A stretch of 64,000 nt of DNA from Neobacillus terrae (GTDB lineage Bacteria; Bacillota; Bacilli; Bacillales; Cytobacillaceae). The notes under the pieces were generated by a model. The model made no database searches and was not told the DNA's origin. It worked only from the letters and a program-made list of their open reading frames with translations. Where the stretch lies: positions 1 to 64,000 of the forward strand of contig NZ_JAAOEO010000019.1 of NCBI RefSeq assembly GCF_011393025.1. The letters are read 5' to 3'. Positions 27,923 through 36,937 of the stretch are shown piece after piece. The translations under genes and the position numbers were made by a program. Each line of letters begins with the position of its first letter. The stretch's first letter is position 1.

Positions 27923-28016
27923 AACAGCACCTGCTTTTCCGAGGATGTGCTGTTTTGATGTATTAAGAAACTAGGTCTTCCGCCAAAAGGGCTTGGCGAA
28001 TACCTAGTTTTTCTTA
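27923..28016 (+). ncRNA. Hairpin plus terminator element upstream of mecA
   Basis: A first stem AACAGCAC/GTGCTGTT (27923-27930, 27946-27953) holds a loop containing CCGAGGAT. A strong terminator-like stem AAGAAACTAGGT/ACCTAGTTTTTCTT follows. The same order, with GAGGATGT then GTTTTGA then an AAGAAA...TTTTTCT stem, occurs at 31021-31124 before coiA. It may be a small RNA or a leader switch. The identity is unknown. Confidence 0.4.
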
Positions 28017-28040
28017 TCTAATGGATGTATTAAAGTCAAT

Positions 28041-28110
28041 TGTTGATTGAAGCGGAAGGCGGGAACTCCTCAAAAATCCTCAATTATACTATCGCATAGT
28101 TTCGGGCGAT
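28041..28110 (+). repeat. Degenerate copy of the GCGAGACTCC repeat family
   Basis: TTGATTGAAGCGGAAGG...ACTCCTC...CTATCGCAT matches the left half of the element at 34891-35075. The right half is missing. Confidence 0.55.
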
Positions 28111-28601
28111 GTAAATTCAAAGATATATTCCTTCTGCAATCGCGTAATTTGTGCGTTTTTTCAAAAAAATCTCTGAGCTAATGATATTGCTGATCGTAAG
28201 GAACCGGATACCTTCTCTTTTAAAAAAACAATAGGAAAAGTTAACTAAACATAAAGAATAACACCTAGTAAATAAGGTTAAATTAAACCTCACTGCATGG
28301 TATTGCTTTTATTTAAGTCATACAAACCAGTTATCGGAATAAGCACAAAGAAGACCGTCTTATTGTAAAAAAGCGATTTTTTTGATAAAATTGAAGGAAT
28401 ATCAATAGGCATTTGACGTTTTTTGAATTGCCGTGATATTTTGTTTCCCATATTCATTTTTTTATCATAAAATAAAAGTACAAGGCTGACTTTTATCCAT
28501 TTAGCAAAGAATAAATAGGTCTAAAATGGGTAATAGATAAGCATTATCATTCTTCGTGGGGGTTATGAGTCCCTTCAATCATGGAAAGGGAGGGAGAGTT
28601 G
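28111..28601. other. Long AT-rich leader region of mecA
   Basis: No gene is visible in this stretch. A possible sigma-A promoter, TTGACG (28413-28418), 18-base spacer, TATTTT (28437-28442), lies about 160 bases before mecA. Confidence 0.45.
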
Positions 28602-29276
28602 ATGATGGAAATAGAACGCATTAATGAGAATACCGTTAAGTTTTATATCTCATATATTGATATAGAGGAAAGAGGCTTCGACAGAGAAGAGATCTGGTAC
28701 AATCGGGAACGAAGTGAAGAGCTCTTCTGGGAAATGATGGATGAGGTGCATCAGGAAGAGGAATTTACCGTTGAAGGACCGCTTTGGATTCAAGTTCAGG
28801 CTTTAGAAAAAGGTCTTGAGGTTTTGGTGACAAAAGCTCAGTTATCCAGAGATGGACAAAAATTCGAGCTTCCTATACCAAGTGACAAAATGAAGGATAT
28901 TCCTGTAGATGAAAAAATTGAGGAACTTCTGGACCAGCATTTTAATCCACGGACATATGGTCCTGAAGAGGAACTTCTCGAAGATGAGCCTTTAGAATTC
29001 CTGCTCGCTTTTAAAGATTTTGAAGACATTATTCAGTTATCTCTTCATCCTGGTTTGGATGGTCTAAATACAAGTCTTTTTCACTTCGAAGGAACCTATT
29101 ATTTGTTTGCTGAGTTCCCAGAAGAACAATTTGAAGAGGACCAAATTGATGATATCTTAAGTATTCTTCTTGAATATGGGCTTGAAACACAAGTAACCAT
29201 TCATCGCATCGAAGAGTACGGAAAAGAAATAATTTCTGAAAATGTTTTTGCAGAATTAAGAAAACATTTCAGTTAA
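28602..29276 (+). CDS. mecA: Adaptor protein MecA
   Basis: A 224-residue adaptor that delivers ComK and other substrates to ClpCP and is needed for ClpC assembly. The N-terminal substrate-binding domain (MEIERINENTVKFYISY) is followed by a very acidic linker (about 100-135) and the C-terminal ClpC-binding domain. The ATG at 28602 or the adjacent 28605 follows GGGAGGG. MecA links this window's competence genes (med, comZ, coiA) to Clp proteolysis. Confidence 0.95.
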   Translation: MMEIERINENTVKFYISYIDIEERGFDREEIWYNRERSEELFWEMMDEVHQEEEFTVEGPLWIQVQALEKGLEVLVTKAQLSRDGQKFELPIPSDKMKDIPVDEKIEELLDQHFNPRTYGPEEELLEDEPLEFLLAFKDFEDIIQLSLHPGLDGLNTSLFHFEGTYYLFAEFPEEQFEEDQIDDILSILLEYGLETQVTIHRIEEYGKEIISENVFAELRKHFS

Positions 29277-29280
29277 GACC

Positions 29281-29310
29281 AAGCCGATTTCATTTGAAAT
29301 CGGCTTTTTT
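29281..29310 (+). terminator. Terminator after mecA
   Basis: Perfect stem AAGCCGATTTC/GAAATCGGCTT with a four-base loop and T-run. Confidence 0.9.
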
Positions 29311-29460
29311 AAAAGCTAATAAAGTCTACGTCTTTCAGGACAAAGAAATATCTGTTTTGTTAAAATGAAAATGCGAACAATTTTAAATGATATAACAAAC
29401 ACTTTACATAAAATAAGATATAATGTTTTCTTGTTATGGAGTATTGGGTGGTGAGGATTA

Positions 29461-30972
29461 TTGAAAAATACCGTACGGGTTATCTTATTCGGTGTGTTTC
29501 TTTTTGTTTTTTTCTTTATTTTCAGGCAAAAGCTTGAAGGGGGAATTGTTAGTTTTCTAAGTGTATTTGTTACACTGTCCGTTATATTTATAGGAATCTT
29601 AATCTTTTTTGAAAACAGACATCCTACTCAGACACTGACCTGGCTGGTTGTACTTGGAAGCTTTCCCTTATTAGGCTTTTTCTTTTATTTGCTTTTTGGG
29701 AGAAGCTATCGAAAAGAACGTATGTACAGAAAAAAATACTTCCTGGATAAGCAGGCTTTTTTAACAGTTGAAGGGGACATTGACCCAAGGAGTGAAGAGA
29801 AACTCCAGCAGATGGGCGACCATCAGAAAAGGCTTTTCTCTTTGGCACAAAGGCTTGGAAACAGCCCTATCTCTTTCGATACAGCAACAAAAACTCTAAC
29901 AAATGGGAACGAAACTTTTCGCCATATAATTAAAGAGTTAAACAAGGCAACACACCACATTCATATGGAATACTATATAGTTCGGAATGACCAAATCGGG
30001 TGTGAGATAAAGGATGTGCTCATTAAAAAAGCACTTCAAGGAGTAAAAGTGCGATTTTTATATGATGCGGTAGGGTCCTGGCAGCTTTCCAAAAAGTATA
30101 TTAAAGAATTAAAGAATGCAGGGGTAGAAACTGTTTCATTCGGACCAGTTAAGCTTCCATTTTTAAATAACAAATTTAACTTCCGCAATCATCGGAAAAT
30201 AATCGTAATTGACGGATCTGTAGGCTTTGTCGGCGGGCTGAATATTGGTGATGAATACTTAGGCAGAGTTAAGAATATTGGTTTTTGGAGAGATACTCAT
30301 TTAATGTTAAAGGGTGAAGCAGTTAGGTCATTGCAGCTCATCTTTCTGCAGGATTGGTATTATGCTACAAATCACAGCTTCCTGACAGATGATTATCTTT
30401 CACCGGTCATAGACGGTAAAAGCCACGGTGGAGTTCATCTTATTGCGGGAGGACCTGATAATGAGTGGAGCGTCATCAAGAATATCTTTTTTTCCATGAT
30501 TACCTCTGCCCGCCAATCAGTATGGATAGCTTCTCCTTATTTCATTCCGGATGAAGATATTTTCTCTGCCATAAAAGTTGCTGCGTTAAGCGGTATTGAT
30601 GTCAGGCTTCTTGTACCCAATAAACCCGATAAAAGAATCGTTTTTCATGCTTCACGGTCGTATTTTCCGGAACTGCTTGAAGCTGGAGTAAAGATATACG
30701 AGTATGAACGTGGCTTTATGCATAGCAAAATTGTTATAGTTGACTCTGAACTGGCCTCGATTGGAACCTCAAATATGGATATGCGGAGTTTCCATTTAAA
30801 CTTTGAGGTTAACGCTTTCTTATATAGGACAAAAAGTACCCAAAAACTGGTGGATGAATTTCTCCTTGATCTTAAATACTCAGAAAAGCTGGAACTGGAA
30901 TCCTTTAAAAAGAGGCACCTGGGTTATCGGCTTTTAGAGTCTACTTCAAGGCTGCTGTCCCCTCTTCTTTAA
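29461..30972 (+). CDS. cls: Cardiolipin synthase (phospholipase D family)
   Basis: A 503-residue membrane enzyme that joins two phosphatidylglycerols into cardiolipin. Three N-terminal hydrophobic segments (about 5-22, 30-50, 60-80) precede two HKD motifs, H244-x-K-x4-D (NHRKIIVIDG) and H421-x-K-x4-D (HSKIVIVDS). The TTG start follows GGTGAGGA. Length and layout fit the Bacillus Cls type. Which of several paralogues it is cannot be told. Confidence 0.94.
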   Translation: MKNTVRVILFGVFLFVFFFIFRQKLEGGIVSFLSVFVTLSVIFIGILIFFENRHPTQTLTWLVVLGSFPLLGFFFYLLFGRSYRKERMYRKKYFLDKQAFLTVEGDIDPRSEEKLQQMGDHQKRLFSLAQRLGNSPISFDTATKTLTNGNETFRHIIKELNKATHHIHMEYYIVRNDQIGCEIKDVLIKKALQGVKVRFLYDAVGSWQLSKKYIKELKNAGVETVSFGPVKLPFLNNKFNFRNHRKIIVIDGSVGFVGGLNIGDEYLGRVKNIGFWRDTHLMLKGEAVRSLQLIFLQDWYYATNHSFLTDDYLSPVIDGKSHGGVHLIAGGPDNEWSVIKNIFFSMITSARQSVWIASPYFIPDEDIFSAIKVAALSGIDVRLLVPNKPDKRIVFHASRSYFPELLEAGVKIYEYERGFMHSKIVIVDSELASIGTSNMDMRSFHLNFEVNAFLYRTKSTQKLVDEFLLDLKYSEKLELESFKKRHLGYRLLESTSRLLSPLL

Positions 30973-31020
30973 AAATTCTTTTACAGAAGTTGTTTCTTTA
31001 GCTTATATTCATAAAATCTG

Positions 31021-31124
31021 AACGACGAGCAGGACAAGGAAACTTTCATCAGTTTTTCCTTGTTGAGGATGTTCCGTTTTGAGAGAGTATAAGAAAAACT
31101 TGGCGTATGCCAAGTTTTTCTATT
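31021..31124 (+). ncRNA. Hairpin plus terminator element upstream of coiA
   Basis: ACAAGGAAAC/GTTTTTCCTTGT forms the first hairpin, followed by GAGGATGTTCCGTTTTGA and a second stem AAAAACTTGGC/GCCAAGTTTTT with a T-rich end. The layout matches the element at 27923-28016. It lies 57 bases before the coiA start. Confidence 0.4.
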
Positions 31125-31180
31125 ATTTAAAGGTTTTTATTTTTATATCTCGAATTTTTATATTAAAAGGAGGGATCACT

Positions 31181-32392
31181 TTGTTAACTGCGGTTACTAA
31201 AACGGGCAAAAAGCTTTGCCTTGGTAATAATTATAAAAAAGCAAGCCTGGTGTATTTCCGTAATAAAGAAGAATTTTACTGCCCCTCATGTGGTGAAAAG
31301 GTAGTATTAAAACTAGGGGAAAAACGAATATTTCATTTTTCTCATTTAAAGGCGCATACCTGCGAGGCTAGTTTTGAAAATGAAACCGAATATCATTTGC
31401 TTGGAAAAAAACACTTATACCAGTGGCTTAAGCGGCAGGTACCAACAGTAGAGATGGAGTATTATATTAAAGAAATTCGGCAGAGGCCAGATATCATGTT
31501 TGAATTTGAAGGTAAGAAATACGCACTTGAATACCAATGCTCAGTTATCTCCCCTGAAATAGTGTTAAAAAGGACTAAATCCTATGTAAATCAAGGCTAT
31601 ATCCCAATTTGGCTGCTGGGTGCAATGCACTTTCAAAGGAAAAATGCATCTTCCGTTTCACTCTCCGGTTTTCAATATTTATTTGTTAGACAAATCCATT
31701 CGTTAAACTGGACTCTTCCCTTTTACTCTCCTGACAGCAAATCCCTTATCCAATTGAACCCTCTTTTTCCCTATTCCTCAAAAAATGCCCTGGCAGACAT
31801 AACTGTATCCCCACTTGATAAGACCTTAATAGGAAACTTAATCGAGCCTTCTGGGAGCCCTTCGCGTATAAGTGCAAATGATTGGAAAAAAGCACTATAT
31901 ACCTTCAAAATGAATTCTATCCAATTTCATTCTGCAAAACCTTTACTAGTACTAAATGAGTTATATAGAAGCCATTTGAACATCTTTCTCCTTCCTCCTG
32001 AAATTGGAATTCCTTTAACAGAAGCTGCTCACTTTTTAACCCCGCCTTTAGTATGGCAGATCTATTTGTATCTCGATTACCTTAGATTTATAAGGTACGG
32101 GGCCATTGTCAGTCTAGAACAAGCAATGCGAAAGATTAATCTCAGGATCAAATCAAACGACATTGTACCTAGAATGCTTCCATTAGCTGAAAGCTCTGGC
32201 AGCTATGGAGTTATTAAGCAATATTTAGATGTATTAACGCGGATGGGAAAGTTAAGTCCAGTAGAAAAAGGGATATATAAACTTAACAATGTATTCAGAG
32301 TTCCGCAGAATTCTGCGGAACAAAAGGTAATGGAAGATGCTTTTTATAAGGCATACTGGGGAATAATAAATGATAGCAATAGTAATAGTTGA
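31181..32392 (+). CDS. coiA: Competence protein CoiA
   Basis: A 403-residue protein of the CoiA family, needed for processing of imported DNA during transformation. It has an N-terminal zinc-finger-like CPSCG (Cys34, Cys37), then an endonuclease-like core with RPDIMFEF and EYQCS resembling the D...E-x-(K/Q) nuclease motif. The TTG at 31181 is used since AAAAGGAGGG lies 8-9 bases upstream; the frame is open further back into the upstream hairpin element. Position between mecA and pepF agrees with B. subtilis. Confidence 0.9.
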   Translation: MLTAVTKTGKKLCLGNNYKKASLVYFRNKEEFYCPSCGEKVVLKLGEKRIFHFSHLKAHTCEASFENETEYHLLGKKHLYQWLKRQVPTVEMEYYIKEIRQRPDIMFEFEGKKYALEYQCSVISPEIVLKRTKSYVNQGYIPIWLLGAMHFQRKNASSVSLSGFQYLFVRQIHSLNWTLPFYSPDSKSLIQLNPLFPYSSKNALADITVSPLDKTLIGNLIEPSGSPSRISANDWKKALYTFKMNSIQFHSAKPLLVLNELYRSHLNIFLLPPEIGIPLTEAAHFLTPPLVWQIYLYLDYLRFIRYGAIVSLEQAMRKINLRIKSNDIVPRMLPLAESSGSYGVIKQYLDVLTRMGKLSPVEKGIYKLNNVFRVPQNSAEQKVMEDAFYKAYWGIINDSNSNS

Positions 32393-32496
32393 ATATTCCA
32401 ATTAGTTTTATAAAGATAGAAAGGAATATCAACGGAATTGTTGAATATATTGAAGAGTATTTTTTCGAAACCCGAAATGTCGAATGGAGGATAAAC

Positions 32497-34314
32497 ATGG
32501 CGAACGAATCAGCAGTAAAAGCACTTCCAGCACGCAAGGAGATCTCTGTAGAGGATACCTGGAAACTGGAAGACATATTTTCAAGTGATGAAGCATGGGA
32601 TAAGGAATTTAATGAGGTTAAAGAATTAATTCCTGGGATAAAAGAATTCGAGGGAAAACTAGGCGAAAACGCAGCTACACTATATGAGGCGCTGCAATTT
32701 CAGGACAGGCTTATGGAGAAGCTTAGCAAATTGTATACCTATGCACATATGCGCTATGACCAGGATACAACAAATTCCTTTTATCAGAGCCTTGATGGAA
32801 GAATTAAAAGCCTTTATTCTCAGGCAGCAAGCCAATTGGCTTTTATAGTACCAGAACTTTTGTCAGTTGATGAGAAAAAGATTGAGAGCTTCCTTGAAGA
32901 AAAAGGGGAATTAAAGCTTTATGAGCATGCTTTAGAGGAAATCAATCTTCAAAGGCCACATGTACTGCCCGCTGACCAGGAAGCACTTCTTGCAGAAGCT
33001 TCAGAAGTTCTAAACTCATCAAGCACAACTTTTGGAATGCTCAACAATGCAGATATCGAATTTCCTTCGATTAAGGATGAAAGTGGAGAAGAGGTCGAAG
33101 TAACTCATGGACGCTACTCAAGATTTCTTGAAAGCGGAGACCAGAGGGTCCGCCACGATGCTTTCAAAGCAGTTTACGATACTTATGGCAAGTTCCGTAA
33201 TACGTTTGCAAGCACATTAAGCGGTAATGTTAAAAGGGATAATTTCAATGCTCGGATTAGAAAATATGACTCAGCACGGCAGGCAGCTCTTGCAGCCAAT
33301 AATATTCCTGAAAGTGTTTATGAAAACCTGGTTAAGACAGTAAATGATAACCTGCACTTGCTGCACCGCTACATAAAGCTGCGCAAAAAGGTATTAGGAC
33401 TTAAAGAGCTTCACATGTACGATCTTTACACACCTCTTGTTAAAGACGTAAAAATGGAAATCAAATATGAAGAAGCAAAAGAAATTATTTTAAAGGGACT
33501 CGCACCACTGGGGGAAGAATATCTTGGAGTTCTGAAAGAGGGATTTGAAAATCGCTGGGTGGATGTGCATGAGAATAAAGGGAAGCGCAGCGGAGCTTAC
33601 TCTTCCGGTACTTACGGAACAAATCCATATATTTTGATGAACTGGCAGGATAATGTAAATAACCTGTTTACTCTAGCCCATGAGTTCGGTCACTCCGTCC
33701 ATAGCTATTACACAAGAAAAACACAGCCTTATCCATATGGGAATTACTCTATTTTCGTAGCAGAGGTTGCTTCAACTTGTAATGAAGCACTTCTAAATAA
33801 TTACATGTTAAAAACAGTTGACGATGAGCAAAAACGCCTCTATCTCCTAAACCATTATCTTGAAGGCTTTAGAGGGACTGTTTTCCGCCAGACGATGTTT
33901 GCTGAATTCGAGCATCTTATCCATCAAAAAGCACAGGACAATGTTCCATTAACAGCTGATCTTTTGACAGAGGAGTACTATAAGCTAAACAAGAAGTACT
34001 TTGGTGAAGAAGATTTAGTAATCGATGAAGAAATCGGTCTTGAATGGTCCAGAATTCCTCATTTTTACTACAACTATTATGTATATCAATATGCAACCGG
34101 ATTTAGTGCAGCAACCTCTCTAAGTAAGCAAATCCTGGAAGAAGGGGAAACTGCAGTTAAACGCTATGTAGAATTTCTGAAGTCCGGAAGCTCCGATTAT
34201 CCGATTGAAGTATTAAAAAGAGCTGGTGTCGATATGACTAGCAGCCAGCCAATCGCAGATGCCTGCAAGGTGTTTGAAGAAAAACTGGACGAAATGGAAA
34301 AGTTATTGTCATAA
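32497..34314 (+). CDS. pepF: Oligoendopeptidase F (M3 family)
   Basis: A 605-residue cytoplasmic zinc metallopeptidase that cleaves short oligopeptides. The active site is HEFGH (395-399) in FTLAHEFGHSVHSYY, with the third ligand in VAEVASTCNE. The ATG at 32497 follows GGAGGATA; an in-frame start at 32389 would add a 36-residue tail without a good site. It probably processes peptides imported by Opp and App. Confidence 0.96.
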   Translation: MANESAVKALPARKEISVEDTWKLEDIFSSDEAWDKEFNEVKELIPGIKEFEGKLGENAATLYEALQFQDRLMEKLSKLYTYAHMRYDQDTTNSFYQSLDGRIKSLYSQAASQLAFIVPELLSVDEKKIESFLEEKGELKLYEHALEEINLQRPHVLPADQEALLAEASEVLNSSSTTFGMLNNADIEFPSIKDESGEEVEVTHGRYSRFLESGDQRVRHDAFKAVYDTYGKFRNTFASTLSGNVKRDNFNARIRKYDSARQAALAANNIPESVYENLVKTVNDNLHLLHRYIKLRKKVLGLKELHMYDLYTPLVKDVKMEIKYEEAKEIILKGLAPLGEEYLGVLKEGFENRWVDVHENKGKRSGAYSSGTYGTNPYILMNWQDNVNNLFTLAHEFGHSVHSYYTRKTQPYPYGNYSIFVAEVASTCNEALLNNYMLKTVDDEQKRLYLLNHYLEGFRGTVFRQTMFAEFEHLIHQKAQDNVPLTADLLTEEYYKLNKKYFGEEDLVIDEEIGLEWSRIPHFYYNYYVYQYATGFSAATSLSKQILEEGETAVKRYVEFLKSGSSDYPIEVLKRAGVDMTSSQPIADACKVFEEKLDEMEKLLS

Positions 34315-34317
34315 GAG

Positions 34318-34345
34318 CGAAGGGATGGCGGCAGCCATCCCTTTT
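34318..34345 (+). terminator. Terminator after pepF
   Basis: AAGGGATGGC/GCCATCCCTT stem with a four-base loop; short T-run. Confidence 0.85.
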
Positions 34346-34351
34346 AATATA

Positions 34352-34528
34352 CTAGTGAAATCCTTTGAATCGTTTGCGGTCGATCAGGCTCATGATGAAA
34401 ATAAAAATGGAGAAAAACAATAGAGGAATGCTTAACAGGAGCGGAGCCAGGTGCATCAGGGCCAGTATATGTATAAAGAAGGAGCATAGTAGAAGTGCCG
34501 ACATCGAAAGATAAAAAAATTTCCTCAT
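34352..34528 (-). CDS. yizD: Small membrane protein, YizD-like
   Basis: A 58-residue, almost wholly hydrophobic protein with two predicted helices and a basic C-terminus (DRKRFKGF). It is on the minus strand between pepF and the RoxS sRNA, where B. subtilis has yizD. The ATG at 34528 has GAGGTG six bases upstream. Orthology is inferred from place and size. The function is unknown. Confidence 0.65.
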   Translation of the reverse strand: MRKFFYLSMSALLLCSFFIHILALMHLAPLLLSIPLLFFSIFIFIMSLIDRKRFKGFH

Positions 34529-34597
34529 ACGTTTCACCTCAAATAGATCTCTTTTAAAGATAATATATTGTCCTGTTGTCGCTAATATGAATTTGAC

Positions 34598-34616
34598 AAT
34601 ATTGTGAAATGTGTAA
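34598..34616 (+). promoter_or_regulatory. ResD-like box upstream of roxS
   Basis: ATATTGTGAAATGTGTAAC resembles the ResD target TTTGTGAAT. In B. subtilis RoxS is controlled by ResDE and NsrR. Confidence 0.45.
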
Positions 34617-34624
34617 CAAACTTC

Positions 34625-34654
34625 TTGTCAAGAAGGCATTTTCCATGATATATT
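34625..34654 (+). promoter_or_regulatory. Promoter of the RoxS sRNA
   Basis: TTGTCA (34625-34630), 18-base spacer, TATATT (34649-34654), seven bases before the expected 5' end of RoxS. Confidence 0.65.
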
Positions 34655-34660
34655 TTATAC

Positions 34661-34775
34661 GTGAAGTTGATCACAAACAAACATATACCCCTTTGTTTGA
34701 CCGTGAAAAATTTCTCCCATCCCCTTTGTTCGTATTTATAAAAAAGGCCGAAGCCTGGTGCTTCAGGCCTTTTTT
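34661..34775 (+). ncRNA. roxS: RoxS (RsaE) regulatory RNA
   Basis: About 115 nt. The sequence contains both hallmark C-rich single-stranded motifs, ACCCCTTTGTTTG (near 34687) and CTCCCATCCCCTTTG (34714-34728), and ends in a strong terminator (AAAAAGGCCGAAGC/GCTTCAGGCCTTTTTT). It lies between yizD and yjbH, as in B. subtilis. RoxS base-pairs through the C-rich motifs with ribosome binding sites of central-metabolism mRNAs and responds to nitric oxide and NADH balance. Confidence 0.92.
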
Positions 34776-34890
34776 CTTTGTTCCTAAGGCTCTACCCTGA
34801 AATAACTGTGGATACTGTTATTTCATTTATTTGTGTGCCAAATTTTTTTCATTGGTGTCTATTAAAGCTCATTGTTAATTTTTCCTTAAT

Positions 34891-35075
34891 TTGATTGAAG
34901 CAAAAGGTGCGAGACTCCTCGGAAATGCTATCGCATTCCTTCGTGTGTGGGTGATTTCATGGGTGCTATTCAATGTCCTGCGGGAAAGCGGTCCAAGGGA
35001 GACCCCGCAGGTGCATAGCGCCGAGGAGGCTTCCGGACCGTCCGGGGAAAGCGAGCGCCGGGAGCGGAAATCAAC
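34891..35075. repeat. 185-bp palindromic intergenic repeat
   Basis: The ends are inverted: TTGATTGAAGC on the left and GCGGAAATCAAC on the right. Inside are GCGAGACTCC, a TGCGGG...CCCGCA stem and GC-rich hairpins. Related pieces lie at 28041 and, reversed, at 58931. Blocks of this type occur between genes in many Bacillaceae. It could be a MITE-like element or a structured RNA; a small in-frame ORF through it is not credible. Confidence 0.65.
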
Positions 35076-35099
35076 AGGTAGGATTAACAAAGCCATTTC

Positions 35100-35135
35100 T
35101 AAAAAAAGGCCCGCCCATTTAGGAAGAGGGCTGGC
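35100..35135 (-). terminator. Terminator of yjbI-yjbH
   Basis: On the minus strand GGCCAGCCC/GGGCGGGCC (one mismatch) with an 11-base loop and a run of seven T follows yjbH. Confidence 0.85.
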
Positions 35136-36008
35136 CTAGGTTTCAATATATCTCCAAAAACTTCCATACTTGGCGTGGATCTGTTCCACTTTCTTTTTTA
35201 GTAAAAGTTTTTTCATTTCCTTTTCCACCTGAGAGATGGACATATTGTACACAACAGCAATTTCCTTAGTCGCAACCAGCCGGAAAAACTTTAAAAAGTT
35301 TTCGAGTGGGGGATGAGGTGATTTCATCGGTTCTTCGGTAAGCATTTCTTCAAGAATTTGTACATACACCTCATATGGATAAGAACCTGTAATTTTTATT
35401 CCTTCCTCTTCAGCATTCTCATTAAAAAAAACCAAAGTTGGAATTTCACTAACTTCCATTTCGGAAGTGATTTTTAAGTCGCATTGAAAAGCTTTGGCTG
35501 CACTATCTGAATGGATATCAGTAATAAATTCTTCTACATCCAAACCTACACTGCGAGCGCAATCTTTGAGGACATCAAAATTAGATATGTTTTGTTTGTC
35601 GACAAATAACGCTTCCTGCAGCTTTCGTAAAAAACGATGTCCTCTGCGTCTGCCCTGAAGTTCTGCTGCTTTAACAGCAATAGAAGCAATATGGGGAGAT
35701 GAAACTGGGTTCTCAAACCACAAGTCTCCATCGCATGACATTCCGGACCTGCTAGCTGTCTTCTCCCAAAGATTAGCGATGCTTTCATATTTCTGCTTCT
35801 TACTCATATTCAGCATAGCTAATTTTCCGCTTAAAATATGGCGTATAGAGAAATATCGGCCATATTCAATTTGCAGCTTTTTGAGTATAGGTTCAATTGC
35901 CCAGCACTCAGGACAGAGAGGATCAACAAAGAGATAAATTTCAATCGGTTTTTTCTCACTGCCATGGCAATGCGCAGAAGCTTTATTTATATACTTTTCC
36001 CCGTCCAT
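35136..36008 (-). CDS. yjbH: Spx-degradation adaptor YjbH (SpxH)
   Basis: A 290-residue DsbA/thioredoxin-like protein that targets Spx to ClpXP. It has an N-terminal His-Cys-rich zinc-binding patch (HCHG, 13-16) and a CPEC motif (32-35). The C-terminal portion resembles a winged-helix segment (ATKEIAVVYNMSISQVEKEM). The ATG at 36008 overlaps the yjbI stop; GTG at 36011 is an alternative. Together with spx in this window it closes the Spx control loop. Confidence 0.94.
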   Translation of the reverse strand: MDGEKYINKASAHCHGSEKKPIEIYLFVDPLCPECWAIEPILKKLQIEYGRYFSIRHILSGKLAMLNMSKKQKYESIANLWEKTASRSGMSCDGDLWFENPVSSPHIASIAVKAAELQGRRRGHRFLRKLQEALFVDKQNISNFDVLKDCARSVGLDVEEFITDIHSDSAAKAFQCDLKITSEMEVSEIPTLVFFNENAEEEGIKITGSYPYEVYVQILEEMLTEEPMKSPHPPLENFLKFFRLVATKEIAVVYNMSISQVEKEMKKLLLKKKVEQIHAKYGSFWRYIET

Positions 36009-36415
36009 CACAGCATATCACCTTGTGTTTCTTTCTCATCCGGTGTATTTACCATATGCTGGGCAGTAAGGAAAAGGCGGGAATAAAATTCCTCGCGAAG
36101 AGGTCCTTCCAATCCAACTTTATCCATTGCCTGGTGCATGCAGGAAAGCCAGGCCTTTGCCCTAACAGGTGTGATGGGGAAAGGTAAGTGACGGGCACGC
36201 ATCATGGGATGCCCATGTTCTTGTGTATATAAATTAGGACCACCTAAGTATTGAGTCAGGAATTGTTTTTGTTTCCTGGCGATTTCGGAAAAATCATTCT
36301 GAAACAGGGGTGCTAGATCAGGATGCTTTCCAACCAGGCCATAAAATGTGTCTACCAGTTCATGCAGTTTATCTGCTCCAATAGCCTCGAATGGAGTGGG
36401 CATTTTCTCAATCAT
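36008..36415 (-). CDS. yjbI: Truncated haemoglobin YjbI
   Basis: A 135-residue group II truncated haemoglobin. PLFQNDF and KQKQFLTQYLGGPNLYTQEHGHPMM segments are typical (split here by position: 42-66), and a proximal His is present in MRARHLPFP. It is expected to bind O2 or NO in the cytoplasm and in B. subtilis protects YjbH/Spx signalling. The ATG at 36415 follows AAAGGAG. Its stop overlaps the yjbH start. Confidence 0.92.
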   Translation of the reverse strand: MIEKMPTPFEAIGADKLHELVDTFYGLVGKHPDLAPLFQNDFSEIARKQKQFLTQYLGGPNLYTQEHGHPMMRARHLPFPITPVRAKAWLSCMHQAMDKVGLEGPLREEFYSRLFLTAQHMVNTPDEKETQGDML

Positions 36416-36865
36416 GTTGACAACTCCTTTAAATGAGTTTGTATGCCTTATTTTAGCAATGCCCCTTTTATATAACAAATAAATCGCTTTGGAATGGGGA
36501 ATTTCTTTAGAAATATCAAAGAATTTCTATATTTTGATGAGTAGAGAAACGAATTCTCTACCCGCTACTCCTAAAATTTGGTATAAAATGTCGAATTTAA
36601 AGGAAGGCCGAAAAGTACTTGAACAAAGTTATCGATCGTTGAAACAGTATGGAGCTATTTTGCCCAATTTAACCAACCATCAATACTATTGGTTTCAACA
36701 GCTATTTTGGTCAAGCATTTCTCAGGAATTTAAATTGGTTAATAGGGATTCTTTTAGAAGTAGGGTGTACTTTTAGGAGTACGCTTTTGATCCTTAACTA
36801 GAAAACAAGAAAAAAGTAGAAAAGTATCATTTAAACAATCTTTATAGGAAGTTCAGTCGAAGCTA
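36416..36865. other. Junction between yjbI and the inserted operon
   Basis: AT-rich DNA with the yjbI promoter on the minus side. A 95-codon plus-strand frame (36489-36776) has no ribosome binding site and no recognisable motif, so no gene is called. This is the left boundary of the 13-kb island; no att site or duplication was found by eye. Confidence 0.4.
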
Positions 36866-36894
36866 TTGCAAGCCTGAGAAATGGGTTGTAAGAT
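36866..36894 (+). promoter_or_regulatory. Candidate sigma-A promoter of the peptide-catabolic operon
   Basis: TTGCAA (36866-36871), 17-base spacer, TAAGAT (36889-36894), 43 bases before the first gene. It is the only good match ahead of the 13-gene run. Confidence 0.6.
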
Positions 36895-36937
36895 ACTTTT
36901 TGAATAGTCAGGAAGTTTAGAAAAAGAGGTGTTTACA

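Noticed and set aside
34609..34800. 63-codon plus-strand frame
   Set aside because: It runs across the RoxS promoter, sRNA and terminator, and has no ribosome binding site.
34891..35139. 82-codon plus-strand frame in GC-rich DNA
   Set aside because: It is the palindromic repeat read as protein; Arg/Gly/Pro-rich with no start site.
36489..36776. 95-codon plus-strand frame before the island operon
   Set aside because: No ribosome binding site, no recognisable motif, and it lies over the yjbI promoter region. Composition looks like intergenic DNA.
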